A program made the position numbers and the translations under genes. The notes below the pieces were generated by a model. It saw only the letters and a program-made list of their open reading frames with translations, did not search any database and was not told where the DNA came from. A stretch of DNA of 60,698 bases, taken from Paracoccaceae bacterium (GTDB taxonomy: Bacteria > Pseudomonadota > Alphaproteobacteria > Rhodobacterales > Rhodobacteraceae). Where the stretch lies: NCBI GenBank assembly GCA_018223125.1, contig JAAEZA010000022.1, forward strand, positions 1 to 60,698. Reading direction: 5' to 3'. Below are positions 27,778-38,971 of this stretch, one piece after another; positions within the stretch are counted from its first letter, which is position 1, and each line of letters begins with the position of its first letter.

Positions 27778-28359
27778 ATGCTGCTTTTGATCGATAATTA
27801 CGACAGTTTCACCTATAATCTGGTGCATTATGTGGGGGAGCTGGGAGCAAAAACCGTGGTCAAGCGCAACGACGAAATCACGGTACAGGATGCAATGGAC
27901 ATGCAGCCCGACATGATCCTGCTTTCACCCGGGCCTTGTGATCCGGATCAGGCCGGTATCTGCCTTGATCTGGTGAAAGCTGCCGCTGAAACCGAAACCC
28001 CGCTGATGGGGGTGTGCCTTGGCCATCAGGTGATCGGTCAGGCCTTTGGCGGCAAGGTAATCCGCTGCCATGAAATCGTTCACGGCAAGATGGGACAGAT
28101 GCACCACAATGGAAAGTCTGTCTTTGCCGGACTGCCCGCCCCGTTTGAAGCCACGCGCTATCACTCGCTGGTGGTGGAGCGGGACAGCCTGCCGGATGAA
28201 CTGGAAGTCACAGCGTGGCTGGAAGACGGCACCATAATGGGGCTTGCCCATAAATCCCTGCCCATCCACGGCGTTCAGTTCCACCCCGAAAGCATTGCTT
28301 CGGAACACGGGCACGCGCTGTTGAACAATTTCCTGAAGACTGCAATGGAACCCGCATGA
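27778..28359 (+). CDS. trpG: Anthranilate synthase component II (glutamine amidotransferase)
   Basis: This subunit hydrolyses glutamine and passes ammonia to TrpE. The start at 27778 gives [18 protein letters not shown], the standard class I amidotransferase N-terminus. An upstream in-frame extension to 27715 has no family match, and GAGG precedes the ATG. The 193-residue protein has the nucleophile in [11 protein letters not shown] and the His-Glu pair in VQFHPESI. It is the first of a coupled run: its TGA overlaps the trpD ATG (ATGA). Confidence 0.95.
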   Translation: MLLLIDNYDSFTYNLVHYVGELGAKTVVKRNDEITVQDAMDMQPDMILLSPGPCDPDQAGICLDLVKAAAETETPLMGVCLGHQVIGQAFGGKVIRCHEIVHGKMGQMHHNGKSVFAGLPAPFEATRYHSLVVERDSLPDELEVTAWLEDGTIMGLAHKSLPIHGVQFHPESIASEHGHALLNNFLKTAMEPA

Positions 28360-29381
28360 GCACGCCGCTAAAGACCCTGATTGCAAAAGCCATCGAAGCC
28401 CCTCTCAGCCGTACAGACGCAGAAGCCGCATTTACCACCATCATGGAGGGCGATGCGACGCCCGAACAGATCGGCGGCCTGCTTATGGTGCTGCGCACGC
28501 GGGGTGAAACCGTCGAAGAATACGCCGCGGCCGCCGCGGTGATGCGTGCAAAATGCCTGAAAGTGCAGGCCCCCGACGGCGCAATCGACATCGTTGGCAC
28601 CGGAGGCGACGGGAAATCCACGCTCAACATCTCTACAGCCACGGCAATTGTGACCGCAGGTGCCGGCGTGGTGGTGGCCAAACACGGCAACCGGAACCTG
28701 TCCTCCAAATCCGGCACCGCAGATGCGCTTGGCCATTTGGGCGTGGAAGTCATGGTCGGCCCGAAAGTGGTAGAAAGAGCAATTAACACCGTCGGAATCG
28801 GCTTTATGATGGCGCCGATGCACCATCCGGCGACGCGTCACGTGATGCCCGCCCGTCAGGCGCTTGGCACCCGAACGATTTTCAACATCCTTGGCCCGCT
28901 GACCAATCCCGCCGGTGTCAAACGCCAGTTGACCGGCGCCTTTTCCCGCGAAATGATCCGCCCCATGGCCGAAGTTCTGATGCAACTCGGCTCTGAAAAG
29001 GCATGGCTGGTGCACGGCTCCGACGGAACCGACGAAATCTCTATCGCAGGCCCCACATGGGTGACCAAACTGGAAAACGGCACGGTAACAGACACGGAAA
29101 TCTCGCCCGAAGATGCAGGGCTGCCGGTTCATCCGTTTGAGTCCATTGTCGGTGGAGAACCTGCGGAAAATGCCGCTGCACTGAAGGCTTTGCTGGCGGG
29201 GGAAACCTCTGCCTATCGCGATGCTGTGCTTTTCAACACTGCCGCCGCGTTAGTCGTTGCAGATAAGGTAGAAAATCTGCGTGAAGGCGTTGAAGTTGCG
29301 GCCCAAAGCATAGACAGTGGCGCAGCAGCCGCCAAGCTGGACGCGCTGGCCAAAATAACGACAGAGGCAGCAGATGACTGA
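28356..29381 (+). CDS. trpD: Anthranilate phosphoribosyltransferase
   Basis: This enzyme transfers phosphoribose from PRPP to anthranilate, the second step of tryptophan synthesis. The 341-residue protein has the PRPP-binding glycine loop [15 protein letters not shown] (near 87-101), the [21 protein letters not shown] segment (with the NR/SS substrate residues) and the metal-binding [10 protein letters not shown] motif. A single domain is present with no fused TrpG. It overlaps trpG by four bases and trpC by eight, so translation of the three is coupled. Confidence 0.96.
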   Translation: MSTPLKTLIAKAIEAPLSRTDAEAAFTTIMEGDATPEQIGGLLMVLRTRGETVEEYAAAAAVMRAKCLKVQAPDGAIDIVGTGGDGKSTLNISTATAIVTAGAGVVVAKHGNRNLSSKSGTADALGHLGVEVMVGPKVVERAINTVGIGFMMAPMHHPATRHVMPARQALGTRTIFNILGPLTNPAGVKRQLTGAFSREMIRPMAEVLMQLGSEKAWLVHGSDGTDEISIAGPTWVTKLENGTVTDTEISPEDAGLPVHPFESIVGGEPAENAAALKALLAGETSAYRDAVLFNTAAALVVADKVENLREGVEVAAQSIDSGAAAAKLDALAKITTEAADD

Positions 29382-30186
29382 TATTCTCGAAAAGATCAAA
29401 GCCTACAAACTGGAAGAGATCGAAGCCGCCAAAGAAGAGGTCTCTCTGGGAGAGCTCGAAGCAATGGCTACAGACCAAACCCCGCCGCGCGGCTTTGCCG
29501 ATGCGTTGAAATCTGCTGCGCAATCAGGCGGTTACGGCCTGATTGCCGAGGTGAAAAAAGCCAGCCCGTCCAAAGGCGTCATCCGCGAGGATTTCGATCC
29601 GGCCACGCTGGCCAAAGCCTATGCCGATGGCGGCGCAACCTGCCTGTCCGTGCTGACCGACACACCATCGTTTCAAGGCGCACCGGAATTTCTGACAGAA
29701 GCCCGCAACGCCTGCGATCTGCCCTGCCTGCGCAAGGATTTCATGTATGACACCTATCAGGTTGCACAGGCGCGGGCTTGGGGTGCGGATTGTATCCTGA
29801 TCGTGATGGCCAGCGTTTCGGATGCACAGGCGCTGGAACTGGAAAGTGCCGCCTTTGATTACGGTATGGACGTTCTGGTTGAAATCCACGACCGTGAAGA
29901 ACTGGATCGCGCCGCGCATCTGCGCTCGCCCCTGCTGGGGATCAACAACCGCGATCTGAAGACGTTCAAAACCTCGCTGGAGACCTCGACCACACTGGCG
30001 CGCTATGCCCCTGCGGAGCGTTTGTTGATTTCCGAAAGCGGGTTGAACACCAAGGAAGACCTCGCGAACCTCGCCAAATTCGGCGTGCGCTGCTTCCTGA
30101 TCGGGGAATCCCTGATGCGGCAGGATGATGTGGCCATGGCGACCCGTGATCTGATCGGCAGCCCTTGGACACCGCAGGCAATGTAA
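29374..30186 (+). CDS. trpC: Indole-3-glycerol phosphate synthase
   Basis: This TIM-barrel enzyme converts 1-(2-carboxyphenylamino)-1-deoxyribulose 5-phosphate to indole-3-glycerol phosphate. The 270-residue protein has [15 protein letters not shown] with the catalytic lysines (about 54-68), [22 protein letters not shown] and the phosphate-binding [12 protein letters not shown] and LIGESLM segments. It is monofunctional with no TrpF domain. The start overlaps the end of trpD by eight bases. moaC follows after 10 bases. Confidence 0.96.
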   Translation: MTDILEKIKAYKLEEIEAAKEEVSLGELEAMATDQTPPRGFADALKSAAQSGGYGLIAEVKKASPSKGVIREDFDPATLAKAYADGGATCLSVLTDTPSFQGAPEFLTEARNACDLPCLRKDFMYDTYQVAQARAWGADCILIVMASVSDAQALELESAAFDYGMDVLVEIHDREELDRAAHLRSPLLGINNRDLKTFKTSLETSTTLARYAPAERLLISESGLNTKEDLANLAKFGVRCFLIGESLMRQDDVAMATRDLIGSPWTPQAM

Positions 30187-30196
30187 AGGGCGGATC

Positions 30197-30667
30197 ATGG
30201 CGAAACTGACCCACTTTGACGACTCCGGCGCCGCCCATATGGTGGACGTATCGGAAAAGCCTGTGACCAGCCGTGTTGCTGTTGCCAAAGGCCGCGTGAT
30301 CATGAACGCGCAAACCCGCGCCATGATTGAAGAAGGCCGTGCGAAGAAAGGCGATGTTCTGGCAGTTGCCCGCCTTGCGGGGATCATGGGGGCCAAGAAA
30401 ACCTCTGATCTGATCCCGCTGTGCCACCCGCTGGCGATCTCTAAGGTCTCGCTTGATCTGGAGGTGACGGACGACGGCGTCATGATAGAGGCAACTGTCA
30501 AAACCACCGGACAGACCGGCGTTGAAATGGAAGCTCTGACAGCCGTGAACGTGGCCGCCTTAACCGTTTACGACATGGTTAAAGCCGTAGATAAAACCAT
30601 GCAAATCAGTGATATACGAGTTGTTCTCAAAGATGGCGGCAAATCCGGCCGGTTTGAATCCGAATGA
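30197..30667 (+). CDS. moaC: Cyclic pyranopterin monophosphate synthase
   Basis: This enzyme acts with MoaA in the first stage of molybdenum cofactor synthesis, closing the cyclic pyranopterin. The 156-residue protein has the full family pattern: [17 protein letters not shown] near 15-31, a [17 protein letters not shown] stretch with the substrate-binding Cys-His, [24 protein letters not shown] with the catalytic region, and [12 protein letters not shown] at the end. It is joined by a four-base overlap (ATGA) to moeA. Placement behind trpGDC is a conserved order in this bacterial family. Confidence 0.96.
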   Translation: MAKLTHFDDSGAAHMVDVSEKPVTSRVAVAKGRVIMNAQTRAMIEEGRAKKGDVLAVARLAGIMGAKKTSDLIPLCHPLAISKVSLDLEVTDDGVMIEATVKTTGQTGVEMEALTAVNVAALTVYDMVKAVDKTMQISDIRVVLKDGGKSGRFESE

Positions 30668-31848
30668 TCAGCGTTGAACAGGCACTTAAGAAGGTTCTCA
30701 ACCTTTTTGAACCTTTGGAAAGTGAAACCGTTCCACTGCGCGCCGCCTCCGGTCGGGTATTGGCGCAGGACGCGACCGCCGCATTCAGCCAACCGCCGTT
30801 TGCCTCTTCCGCGATGGACGGATACGGGGTGCAGTCAGCCGATCTGGTGACAGGCGCACAGTTGACTGTCATCGGAGAAAGCGCGGCAGGTGGCGGATTT
30901 AACGGCACCGTCAACAGCGGTCAGGCCGTGCGGATTTTCACCGGCGCACCGGTTCCCGAAGGTGTAGACCGTATCCTTATTCAGGAAGATTGCACCCGCG
31001 ACGGCGACACGATCACGGTGGGCGATAATCTGGACCCGAGCTTTTACATCCGTCCTGCGGGGGGGGATTTTAAAGCCGGTGATGTGATGGCCGCGCCCCG
31101 AGTCCTGTCTGCTGGTGATATTGCCCTGCTCGCCTCGATGAACTGCGCAACTGTCGTTGTGCGGCGCAAACCCGTGATCGCACTGGTTGCAACAGGCGAT
31201 GAACTGGTTATGCCCGGTGAAACGCCCGGTCCCAGCCAGATTATTTCCAGCAACAATTTCGGCTTGAAAGCCCTTATTGAAGCGAATGGCGGCATCGCCC
31301 GCATTCTACCGATTGCTATAGACGATCCCCAAGCCCTGCGCGCTGTGCTGGATCTTGGTTCGGACGCTGATGCAATCGTAACCCTTGGCGGTGCATCTGT
31401 CGGGGATCATGATCTGGTGCGTCAGGTCGCGTCAGAGGCCGGACTGGAGCAAGCCTTTTACAAGGTGGCCATGCGTCCGGGCAAACCCCTGATGGCAGGG
31501 CGGCTTGGCAAAACCGCGATGATCGGTCTGCCGGGCAATCCGGTCAGTTCCATGGTCTGTGGCACGGTCTTTCTGGTCCCTGCCCTGCGGGCCATGCTGG
31601 GCCTTGGCAAACAGGCCATGCCCCGCGAAGTCGCCCGCCTTGGGGCGGATATGGATCAGAACGGCCCGCGCAGCCATTACATGCGCGCACAGCTATCAAT
31701 TGAAGAGGGTGTCCTGATCTGCACGCCCGAGGCGCGGCAAGACAGTTCGCTTCTCTCGGTTCTGGCCCGTGCAGACGCCTTGTTGGTGCGCGACCCGAAC
31801 GATCCACCGCGCAAGTCTGGTGAAACGATCCCCTTCATTCGCCTGTAA
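30664..31848 (+). CDS. moeA: Molybdopterin molybdenumtransferase
   Basis: MoeA inserts molybdate into adenylylated molybdopterin. The 394-residue protein has [14 protein letters not shown] with the substrate-contact Asp-Gly-Tyr (near 40-53), [44 protein letters not shown] and [16 protein letters not shown] followed by GLPGNPVSS. These cover all the expected subdomains, including the GEPH-like domain III. It is translationally coupled to moaC. The lexA promoter begins 40 bases after its stop, so the operon proper probably ends here. Confidence 0.95.
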   Translation: MISVEQALKKVLNLFEPLESETVPLRAASGRVLAQDATAAFSQPPFASSAMDGYGVQSADLVTGAQLTVIGESAAGGGFNGTVNSGQAVRIFTGAPVPEGVDRILIQEDCTRDGDTITVGDNLDPSFYIRPAGGDFKAGDVMAAPRVLSAGDIALLASMNCATVVVRRKPVIALVATGDELVMPGETPGPSQIISSNNFGLKALIEANGGIARILPIAIDDPQALRAVLDLGSDADAIVTLGGASVGDHDLVRQVASEAGLEQAFYKVAMRPGKPLMAGRLGKTAMIGLPGNPVSSMVCGTVFLVPALRAMLGLGKQAMPREVARLGADMDQNGPRSHYMRAQLSIEEGVLICTPEARQDSSLLSVLARADALLVRDPNDPPRKSGETIPFIRL

Positions 31849-31887
31849 ATCCGCGCCGCGCCCCCTGTCTGTGTGTAAAAATAGGTT

Positions 31888-31936
31888 TTGACACAAAACG
31901 GGAACGCTTGTAGAACAGAGTGGAACAGAAGCGAAC
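31888..31936 (+). promoter_or_regulatory. lexA promoter with overlapping LexA (SOS) operator
   Basis: The promoter has TTGACA (31888-31893), a 17-base spacer and TAGAAC (31911-31916). Over it lies GAAC-GCTTGTA-GAAC (31902-31916), an exact alphaproteobacterial SOS box. Two further GAAC half-sites follow at 31923 and 31933, at 10-base steps, so the helix carries four half-sites on nearly the same face. Confidence 0.85.
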
Positions 31937-31960
31937 AAATGCGCGAAACAGGAGGGTATC

Positions 31961-32650
31961 ATGCTCACTCGAAAGCAGATGGATTTGTTGGAATTCATTC
32001 ACAAGCGGATGCAAAAGGACGGCGTGCCGCCCTCTTTTGACGAGATGAAGGAAGCACTGGACCTGCGCTCCAAGTCCGGCATTCACCGCCTGATCACCGC
32101 GCTTGAGGAACGGGGGTTCATTCGCCGTCTGGCCCACCGCGCCCGTGCCATCGAAATCGTGCGGCTTCCTGATTCCATTGAATCCGGCGGCTTCAACCCC
32201 CGCGTGATCGAAGGCTCCGCCCCGCCACCGCCGCCCCGCGAAGCCCTTCCGGTGTCCAAAACAGACGCGCAATCCCTGCCGATCATGGGGCTGATCGCTG
32301 CGGGTACCCCGATTGAAGCGATCCAGCATGTGACCAGCCATGTGGCCGTGCCCGGCGGGATGATGCACAATCAGGGGTCGCATTATGCGTTGGAGGTCAA
32401 GGGCGACTCCATGATCGAAGCGGGCATCAACGAAGGCGACATCGTCGTGATCCACGAACAGTCCGATGCGGATAACGGGGATATTGTAGTGGCTTTGGTG
32501 GAAGATCAGGAAGCAACGCTGAAACGCCTGCGCAAGAAAGGCTCTGCCATCGCGCTGGAAGCGGCCAATCCGGCCTATGAAACCCGTGTCTATCGGGACG
32601 ATCAGGTCAAGATTCAGGGAAAACTGGTCGGGTTGATCCGCACCTACTGA
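31961..32650 (+). CDS. lexA: SOS repressor LexA
   Basis: LexA represses DNA-damage genes until RecA filaments trigger its self-cleavage. The 229-residue protein has an N-terminal winged helix ([13 protein letters not shown], then [22 protein letters not shown] with the recognition helix near 36-46). It has a linker with a proline run, the Ala114-Gly115 cleavage site in [12 protein letters not shown], catalytic Ser150 (KGDSMIEAG) and Lys188 (ATLKRL). The linker is somewhat long, as usual in alphaproteobacteria. The promoter carries its own SOS box, so autoregulation is expected. It ends 12 bases from the convergent comEC. Confidence 0.97.
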   Translation: MLTRKQMDLLEFIHKRMQKDGVPPSFDEMKEALDLRSKSGIHRLITALEERGFIRRLAHRARAIEIVRLPDSIESGGFNPRVIEGSAPPPPPREALPVSKTDAQSLPIMGLIAAGTPIEAIQHVTSHVAVPGGMMHNQGSHYALEVKGDSMIEAGINEGDIVVIHEQSDADNGDIVVALVEDQEATLKRLRKKGSAIALEAANPAYETRVYRDDQVKIQGKLVGLIRTY

Positions 32651-32662
32651 TCGCCAGACCGT

Positions 32663-34716
32663 TTATCGCATGTTCCACAGCCGCGCGCCGGATGCCTGTC
32701 GCGCGGTTTGTATTTCCAGACCTTCCGCTTCGGACCGTATGGCCACTGCCCCGCCTGCATGCAATTCTGCGGCATTCAACAGGCGGCACGGGCCGGAAAC
32801 TTCCCCCTTCCATTGGGGCACGACAAGCAGATCCGCATTCTCGCAGGCGGATTGAAGCTCTGCCGTGGTCCGTTTTTTGCCCCAGAGATAGGTAACTGTT
32901 CCACCTTCAAGCCTTAGTCGCCAGTCGTCCCCGTCCTGTTCAAACCTTGCCGCAGCTTGCTTCTGGTCTGCACCGTCCCCGTCATTTTCCAACCAGTTCA
33001 GCGCCGCGAATCCATTGCCCTTTTCCCGCGTAACCGCCCGTCCATGATCCGTCAGCACCCCGGCCAAGCGCCCGTTGTGGGTTAGCAGCAGGTCCGGACG
33101 CTCTGCCAGTGCCCAACACACTGCCCCGACAATCGCCAGAGCCCCTCCGGACCAGCGCAGCCTGCCCTGCCAGATGATCACGACCAACCCGCCGAAGGTA
33201 ATCAACCCCAACGCCCAGACCGGCCCCGATTTGATCCGCAGCACCGATCCTTCCTGCGCCGCCACGAAATGTGCAACACCGAGAATCCAGTCGATCCCCT
33301 GCCCCATGACCCAAAATGCGCCGCCTTCCAAACCGATCAGCGACAACACAGCTGCAATAACGGCGGCAGGCATGACAATCAGGCTCATCACCGGAACAGA
33401 GGCCAGATTGGCGAGCAGACCATATTGCGCCATCTGGTTGAAATGGAACGCGGAAAACGGAGCAGTGGCAGCACCGGCCACCGCAGAGGCGATAATCAGG
33501 GACGCAAGGGGTGCAAGCATCCGGAACCTGCTTTGGCGCAGCCTGTGCCATCCATCAGTCCTATTCAGCACCTCAAAGGTGCCCACCAGCGCAGTGGTTG
33601 CGGCAAATGACATCTGGAAACCCGGTCCCGTCAGGCTTTCGGGACGGAACAGAAGGATCAGGGTTGCAGCAATGGCAACCGCGCGCAGGGTGATTGCAGG
33701 CCGCTCCAGCAGTACAGCCACCAGCATAACCGCCACCATCACAAAGGCGCGTTGCGTGGCAATATTCGCCCCAGAAACCAGCAGGTATCCGGCACCGGCA
33801 ATTAGCGCAACGACCGCGCCGATTTTCTTGGCCTGCAAGCGGACCGACAGGTAGGGAACCGCCGCAATGGCAAAGCGGATCAGGGCAAAGACAAACCCCG
33901 TCAAAAGCCCCATATGCAGCCCCGAAATTGCCAGCAGATGTGCCAGATTGGAGCGGCGCAGATCTTCCAGCAGCACCGGATCAATCTGCGACCGGTCGCC
34001 GGTGATGATCGCAGCAGCAAATGCGCCGGTCCGGCCCGGAATTTTTTGCCGGATATGTGTGGATATTTTCATCCGCAGCGCAAAGACCCGCAGGTCAAAG
34101 GCGCGGTTGTCGGCCGGCACCGCCAGCACGGGTGGTGCGCGGGCATAGCCAACAGCGCCAAGCCGGTTGAACCACGCCATGCGCTGGAAATCAAAACCAC
34201 CCGGCTCTACCGGACCGGCCGGGGGGGACAAGCTGGCCGTGAGCATGATACGCGCCCCCGGTCTCAAAGCCGTTCCTGCAAGTTCGGAATGTAGTGATAC
34301 CCGCACCCGCTTTGGCATCCGTTTCGGGTTCATCCGCTCCAGCACGGGGTCCGCCAGTGTTACCCGCGGTTTGTCAGAGCCGGAGCGGTCCAGATGAACA
34401 ATGGTCCCCTCGACCGCACCGTAATAATGCCAGCCGAGTTTCGGGTCGGCAACCATTCTTGCACGCCCTGCGCCCACCAGCCCCCCAGCGCAACCAGAAC
34501 CGGCACCCAGACAAGGATACGCAACAGGTCCGGCCCGAACCGGCTGAAAAACAGGCCGAGTAGAATGCCCCCGAACAGACTTGAAAGAAACCGGACATCC
34601 GGTTCAAATTGCAGGGAAAAATATACGGAAACACCAAGCCCCAGCCAAACAGGAACCCACAGGCCAAAGCGGTGACGTTGCGCAAACAACGCCTCTGACA
34701 GATGATCATACCCCAT
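32663..34716 (-). pseudogene. comEC: DNA uptake channel ComEC/Rec2, interrupted by a one-base frameshift
   Basis: ComEC forms the inner-membrane channel for single-stranded DNA in transformation and is needed by recipients of gene transfer agents. The main frame (32663-34477, about 600 residues) has the competence domain with many membrane helices, the LLAISGLHMGLLTGF motif, and a C-terminal soluble part without a clear metallo-beta-lactamase motif. The N-terminal part (two membrane helices, starting MGYDHLSEAL at 34716) is in another frame. The frames would join if the six-base C run at 34481-34486 (G on the coding strand) had seven bases. So this is either a homopolymer sequencing error, a phase-variable tract or a real mutation. 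The distal frame alone has no good start signal. Confidence 0.8.
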
Positions 34717-34809
34717 CGCCGCCCATCGGTGCCTTGTCCTTCACTGCCGTTATGGAATAAGTAGTGCCAACCCTGCACCCGCTTGGTTTCCAAAAGGTTA
34801 AGATTGCTG

Positions 34810-36219
34810 ATGTCCGACACTCCCGTAGTTACCCGTTTCGCCCCGTCCCCCACCGGATTCCTGCATATCGGTGGCGCACGTACCGCGCTGTTCAACTGGC
34901 TTTATGCCCGCAATCAGGGCGGAAAGTTTCTGCTGCGCATTGAAGACACTGACCGCGAGCGATCCACCCCCGAGGCAACGGCTGCGATTTATGACGGGCT
35001 GAAATGGCTGGGGCTGGACTGGGACGGTGAGGCGATCAGCCAGTTCGAACGCCGCGACCGCCACGCAGAGGTGGCGCAAGCGATGCTCGACAACGGCACG
35101 GCCTATCGCTGCTATGCCACACAGGATGAAATCGAAGCCTTCCGCGAAGCTGCCCGCGCCAAAGGGGAATCAACGCTGTTTCAGAGCCCGTGGCGGGATG
35201 CCGATCCGGCAGATGCGCCGGATCTTCCTTCCGTGGTCCGCCTGAAAGCGCCGCGCGAGGGTGAGGTCCGCATCAAGGACAAGGTGCAAAAGGACGTAAA
35301 GTGGCAGGCCGATACGCTAGACGATATGGTGCTGCTGCGCTCTGACGGGACACCGACCTATATGCTGGCGGTGGTTGTGGATGATCACGACATGGGCGTC
35401 ACCCACATCATTCGCGGCGACGATCACCTGATTAACGCTGGCCGCCAAAGCCTGATTTACCGCGCGATGGGCTGGAAAATCCCTGTCTTCGCCCATATCC
35501 CGCTGATCCACGGCGACGATGGCAAGAAGCTGTCCAAACGGCACGGCGCGCTCGGGGCGGAAGCCTACCGCGAGATGGGTTATACACCTGCAACCATGCG
35601 CAATTATCTGACCCGATTGGGCTGGAGCCACGGTAACGACGAGTTGTTTACAACCGAACAGGCTGTTGAATGGTTCGATTTTAAAGGCTTGGGCAAATCC
35701 CCTGCCCGTCTGGACCTTAAAAAGCTGGATCATGTCGGCGGCTATCAGATCGGAATCGCACCGGATGACGTTTTGCTGGGGGATTTGCAAACTTATCTGC
35801 AGGCCACCGGACAGGGCGAATTGGACGCCGATTCACTGGCCCGAGTTAAAGAAGTGCTTCCTTTGCTGCGGGACCGGTCGAAAAAACTGACGGATGTACT
35901 GGAGAAAGCCTACTTTGTGCTCGGCTCCCGTCCGTTTTCGCCGGATGCCGCAGCGGCAAAGCTGCTTGATTCGGTATCCATTGGCATACTGAAAGAATTG
36001 ACCGCTGCATTGCAGCATGCTACATGGACGCTCGAAGGACTTGAGACCTGTTTGAAGGAATTTTCTCAAGCCAGAGATCTAAAACTCGGAAAGATTGCGC
36101 AACCGTTACGCGCGGCCTTAACCGGGCGCACAGTGTCGCCGTCGGTTTTTGACATGATGGCTGCGTTGGGCAAGGAGGAGACCCTCGGCCGCCTTCAGGA
36201 TGCGACAACGCCTGCCTGA
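34810..36219 (+). CDS. gltX: Glutamyl-tRNA synthetase
   Basis: This class I synthetase charges glutamate to tRNA-Glu; in many alphaproteobacteria one of two GltX paralogs also mischarges tRNA-Gln. The start at 34810 ([22 protein letters not shown]) gives the standard N-terminus; the open frame reaches 34783 without family support. HIGG lies at 19-22 and the KLSKR loop is in [10 protein letters not shown]. The length of 469 residues is full. It is divergent from comEC, with a 93-base gap between the starts. gltA follows after 65 bases on the same strand. Confidence 0.95.
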   Translation: MSDTPVVTRFAPSPTGFLHIGGARTALFNWLYARNQGGKFLLRIEDTDRERSTPEATAAIYDGLKWLGLDWDGEAISQFERRDRHAEVAQAMLDNGTAYRCYATQDEIEAFREAARAKGESTLFQSPWRDADPADAPDLPSVVRLKAPREGEVRIKDKVQKDVKWQADTLDDMVLLRSDGTPTYMLAVVVDDHDMGVTHIIRGDDHLINAGRQSLIYRAMGWKIPVFAHIPLIHGDDGKKLSKRHGALGAEAYREMGYTPATMRNYLTRLGWSHGNDELFTTEQAVEWFDFKGLGKSPARLDLKKLDHVGGYQIGIAPDDVLLGDLQTYLQATGQGELDADSLARVKEVLPLLRDRSKKLTDVLEKAYFVLGSRPFSPDAAAAKLLDSVSIGILKELTAALQHATWTLEGLETCLKEFSQARDLKLGKIAQPLRAALTGRTVSPSVFDMMAALGKEETLGRLQDATTPA

Positions 36220-36284
36220 AGCCACGCGAGACCCGAGGACAAATATGCGCAGGCCCGCCCTGCCAATAATGATAGAGAGGTCGC

Positions 36285-37580
36285 ATGACAGATAGTCCCA
36301 AAACAGCAAAACTTACCTTTGGTGATAAAGAGCTGGACCTGCCAATGTATTCCGCAACAGCCGGACCGGATGTGATTGATATCCGCCGTCTTTATGCGGA
36401 GGGGCAGGTTTTCACCTATGATCCCGGTTTCACATCCACAGCTGCCTGTGACAGCACGATCACCTTTATTGACGGCGATAAGGGCGAGTTGCTGCACCGT
36501 GGCTACCCGATTGACCAGCTTGCCAGCGAATCCCATTATCTCGAAGTGTGTTACCTGCTGCTTTACGGCGAACTGCCAAGTGCAGAAGCACTGGAAGATT
36601 TCGAAAACCGCGTGACAAACCACACCATGCTGCACGAGCAGATGATGAACTTCTTCCGTGGTTTCCGTCGCGATGCGCACCCGATGGCGATTATGACCGG
36701 CGTTGTCGGCGCGATGTCCGCGTTTTATCATGACAGCACCGACATCAGTGACGAATGGCAGCGCGAAGTGGCCTCTATCCGCCTGATCGCCAAAATGCCG
36801 ACCATCGCGGCTTATGCGTATAAATATTCCATCGGCCAGCCGTTTGTATATCCGCGCAATGATCTGGATTACGCGTCCAACTTCCTGCGCATGTGTTTTG
36901 CGGTTCCTGCGGAAGATTACGAAGTGAACCCGATCCTGAGCCGTGCCATGGACCGGATTTTCACCCTGCACGCCGATCACGAGCAGAACGCCTCTACCTC
37001 GACCGTGCGTCTGGCCGGTTCTTCGGGTGCAAACCCGTTTGCCTGTATCGCAGCCGGCATCGCCTGTCTTTGGGGACCAGCACACGGCGGCGCAAATCAG
37101 GCCTGTCTGGAAATGCTGGAAGAAATCGGCTCGGTTGATCGTATTCCGGAATTCATCGCCCGTGCGAAAGACAAGGATGATCCGTTCCGTCTGATGGGCT
37201 TTGGCCACCGCGTTTACAAGAACTTCGATCCCCGCGCGACGGTGATGAAGGAATCCGCAGACGAAGTGCTGAGCCTGCTTGGTGTGGAAAACAACCCGAA
37301 ACTTCAGGTTGCCAAGGAACTGGAACGTATTGCGCTGGAAGACGAATATTTCGCCTCCAAAAAGCTGTTCCCGAATGTGGATTTCTATTCCGGTATCATT
37401 CTGGAAGCGATGGGTTTCCCGACGTCCATGTTCACTCCGATCTTTGCCCTGTCCCGCACAGTGGGCTGGATTTCCCAGTGGAAAGAGATGATTGGCGATC
37501 CGACCCAGAAAATCGGCCGTCCGCGTCAGCTCTACAAAGGCGAGCCGCTGCGCGACTATGTGAACGTCGAAGACCGGTAA
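36285..37580 (+). CDS. gltA: Citrate synthase
   Basis: Citrate synthase condenses oxaloacetate and acetyl-CoA at the entry of the TCA cycle. The 431-residue protein is the larger, NADH-sensitive hexameric bacterial type by length. It has [22 protein letters not shown] near the N-terminus, the [22 protein letters not shown] segment (catalytic His), [15 protein letters not shown] (catalytic His) and [15 protein letters not shown] with the catalytic His and CoA/oxaloacetate-binding arginine. A GAGAGG ribosome binding site precedes the ATG. A strong terminator follows within 50 bases. Confidence 0.97.
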   Translation: MTDSPKTAKLTFGDKELDLPMYSATAGPDVIDIRRLYAEGQVFTYDPGFTSTAACDSTITFIDGDKGELLHRGYPIDQLASESHYLEVCYLLLYGELPSAEALEDFENRVTNHTMLHEQMMNFFRGFRRDAHPMAIMTGVVGAMSAFYHDSTDISDEWQREVASIRLIAKMPTIAAYAYKYSIGQPFVYPRNDLDYASNFLRMCFAVPAEDYEVNPILSRAMDRIFTLHADHEQNASTSTVRLAGSSGANPFACIAAGIACLWGPAHGGANQACLEMLEEIGSVDRIPEFIARAKDKDDPFRLMGFGHRVYKNFDPRATVMKESADEVLSLLGVENNPKLQVAKELERIALEDEYFASKKLFPNVDFYSGIILEAMGFPTSMFTPIFALSRTVGWISQWKEMIGDPTQKIGRPRQLYKGEPLRDYVNVEDR

Positions 37581-37606
37581 ATCCGGCCTTTGTCACTGAC
37601 AAAAAG

Positions 37607-37632
37607 AAAACCGCCCCTAGGGGCGGTTTTTT
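37607..37632 (+). terminator. Intrinsic terminator after gltA
   Basis: An 11-bp perfect stem (AAAACCGCCCC with its complement) has a two-base TA centre and a run of six T. It points along gltA transcription and is also usable for the convergent minus-strand gene. Confidence 0.9.
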
Positions 37633-37668
37633 GGTGTGTAGTGATATGATGTTTGACGGATCGCGTGT

Positions 37669-38445
37669 TTAGCGCCCTTCAAACCGGGCTTTGCGCTTTT
37701 CAAGGAAGGCCATGACCCCCTCTTTGAAATCGGCCGTACGACCGGCCTTGCCCTGAAGATGTGCCTCTGTTTCCAACTGTTCGTCGAGCGTTTGATCCAC
37801 GCTCATCCGCATGGCACGTTTGATCAGGCGGTAAGCCTCCGTCGGGCCATTCGCCAGATGCAATGCGCGGGTGCGCACCACGGCGGCAAAGCTGCCATCA
37901 GGAACGGCCTCCCAGATCATGCCCCATTCTGCCGCTTTCAGGGCCGGAACAGGCTCGGCAAACAGGGCCGCGCCCATGGCTCGGGCAAAGCCGACCTGTC
38001 TTGGAAGCCAGTAAGTACCACCCGCGTCAGGGATCAGACCGATCCGCGAAAACGCCTGTAAAAAGCTGGCGCTTTCGGCTGCAATGACCACATCCGCCGC
38101 AAGCGCGAGGTTCGCACCCGCCCCGGCGGCCATTCCGTTCACCGCACTGATGGTCGGGATACGACAATCGAAAATAGCCCGCAGCATGGGTTCGTATTCA
38201 TCCCGCAGGGTGCCTTCCATATCTATATCGGAAACTTTGGCGGCATCGCCAAGATCCTGCCCCGCACAAAACCCGCGACCTGCACCGGTCAGGACAAGCA
38301 CGCGGGCCTCGGATTCACCACGCTTGACCGCATCCAGCAGTTCAGCACGCATCTGCGATGTGAGACCGTTCAGCACGTCAGGCCGGTTAAGCGTGATTGT
38401 CGCAATATTATCGGACAGGTCGTAAAGAAGGGTTTCATATTCCAT
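37669..38445 (-). CDS. Enoyl-CoA hydratase/isomerase family protein (PaaG-like)
   Basis: The 258-residue crotonase-fold protein has the GAGRGFCAGQDLGD oxyanion-hole segment (near 58-72), typical of the PaaG/PaaB subgroup (1,2-epoxyphenylacetyl-CoA isomerase and relatives). The second oxyanion segment is SAVNGMAAGAGANLALAADVVIA. The Glu that a hydratase uses after the second motif is not obvious, and Asp in the GLIPDAGGTYWLPR region fits the isomerase type. No other paa genes are nearby, so the exact reaction is open. It lies 68 bases downstream of ccmH on the same strand and may be read through from the ccm genes. Confidence 0.85.
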   Translation of the reverse strand: MEYETLLYDLSDNIATITLNRPDVLNGLTSQMRAELLDAVKRGESEARVLVLTGAGRGFCAGQDLGDAAKVSDIDMEGTLRDEYEPMLRAIFDCRIPTISAVNGMAAGAGANLALAADVVIAAESASFLQAFSRIGLIPDAGGTYWLPRQVGFARAMGAALFAEPVPALKAAEWGMIWEAVPDGSFAAVVRTRALHLANGPTEAYRLIKRAMRMSVDQTLDEQLETEAHLQGKAGRTADFKEGVMAFLEKRKARFEGR

Positions 38446-38513
38446 AGGGTAAAGCTCCGCTGTTTGGCGTTACCCTATCGTGCAGGAGAGGTTGCAGAAA
38501 GCACAAACTCGGC

Positions 38514-38969
38514 TCAGTCTTTCAGCAGTTGCGCCAGACGTTCTGCTTCTTCGCGGGACAATTCCCCCTGCGACTGGGAAGGACGGCGGGAGCGCCGCCG
38601 CAGGTATAGAAACGCACCGATTGCGCCGAGCACAAGAAGCACCGGACCGGTCAGGTAAAGCACCGCGTTTTCCCGTGACATACGGGGTTTTAGCAGCACA
38701 TATTCGCCGTAGCGGTCCACGATAAAATCCACTGCCTCCGTGTTGCTGTCTCCTGCAACCAGACGTTCACGGACCAGCAGTCGCAAATCTTTGGCGATCC
38801 CCGCATTGGAACTGTCGATGTTTTCATTACGGCAGACCAGACAGCGCAAATTCTTGGAAATATCCCGCGCCCGCTGTTCCAGCACCGGATCGTCCAGAAT
38901 TTCGTCCGGCTCCACCGCAAAAAGAGGTGTGGCGAACAGAAGAACCAGTATCAGAAACAGATTTCGCAT
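38514..38969 (-). CDS. ccmH: Cytochrome c maturation protein CcmH (CycL)
   Basis: CcmH is a periplasmic thiol-disulfide partner that keeps the apocytochrome c heme-binding cysteines reduced for CcmF. Starting at 38969 (MRNLFLILVLLFATPLFA) the 151-residue protein has a Sec signal peptide and the RCLVCRN motif (Cys43, Cys46) in the usual RCxxC form. It has one C-terminal membrane helix near 103-123 and a short charged tail. A longer frame to 39131 is the antisense-like overlap with ccmF and lacks a signal peptide. It begins two bases after the ccmF stop, so the two are coupled. Confidence 0.95.
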   Translation of the reverse strand: MRNLFLILVLLFATPLFAVEPDEILDDPVLEQRARDISKNLRCLVCRNENIDSSNAGIAKDLRLLVRERLVAGDSNTEAVDFIVDRYGEYVLLKPRMSRENAVLYLTGPVLLVLGAIGAFLYLRRRSRRPSQSQGELSREEAERLAQLLKD

Positions 38970-38971
38970 CA

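Noticed and set aside
34374-34895. 173-residue minus-strand frame overlapping the comEC N-terminus
   Set aside because: It is the third frame of the same region, Cys/Arg/Gly-rich, with no membrane helices where ComEC should have them.
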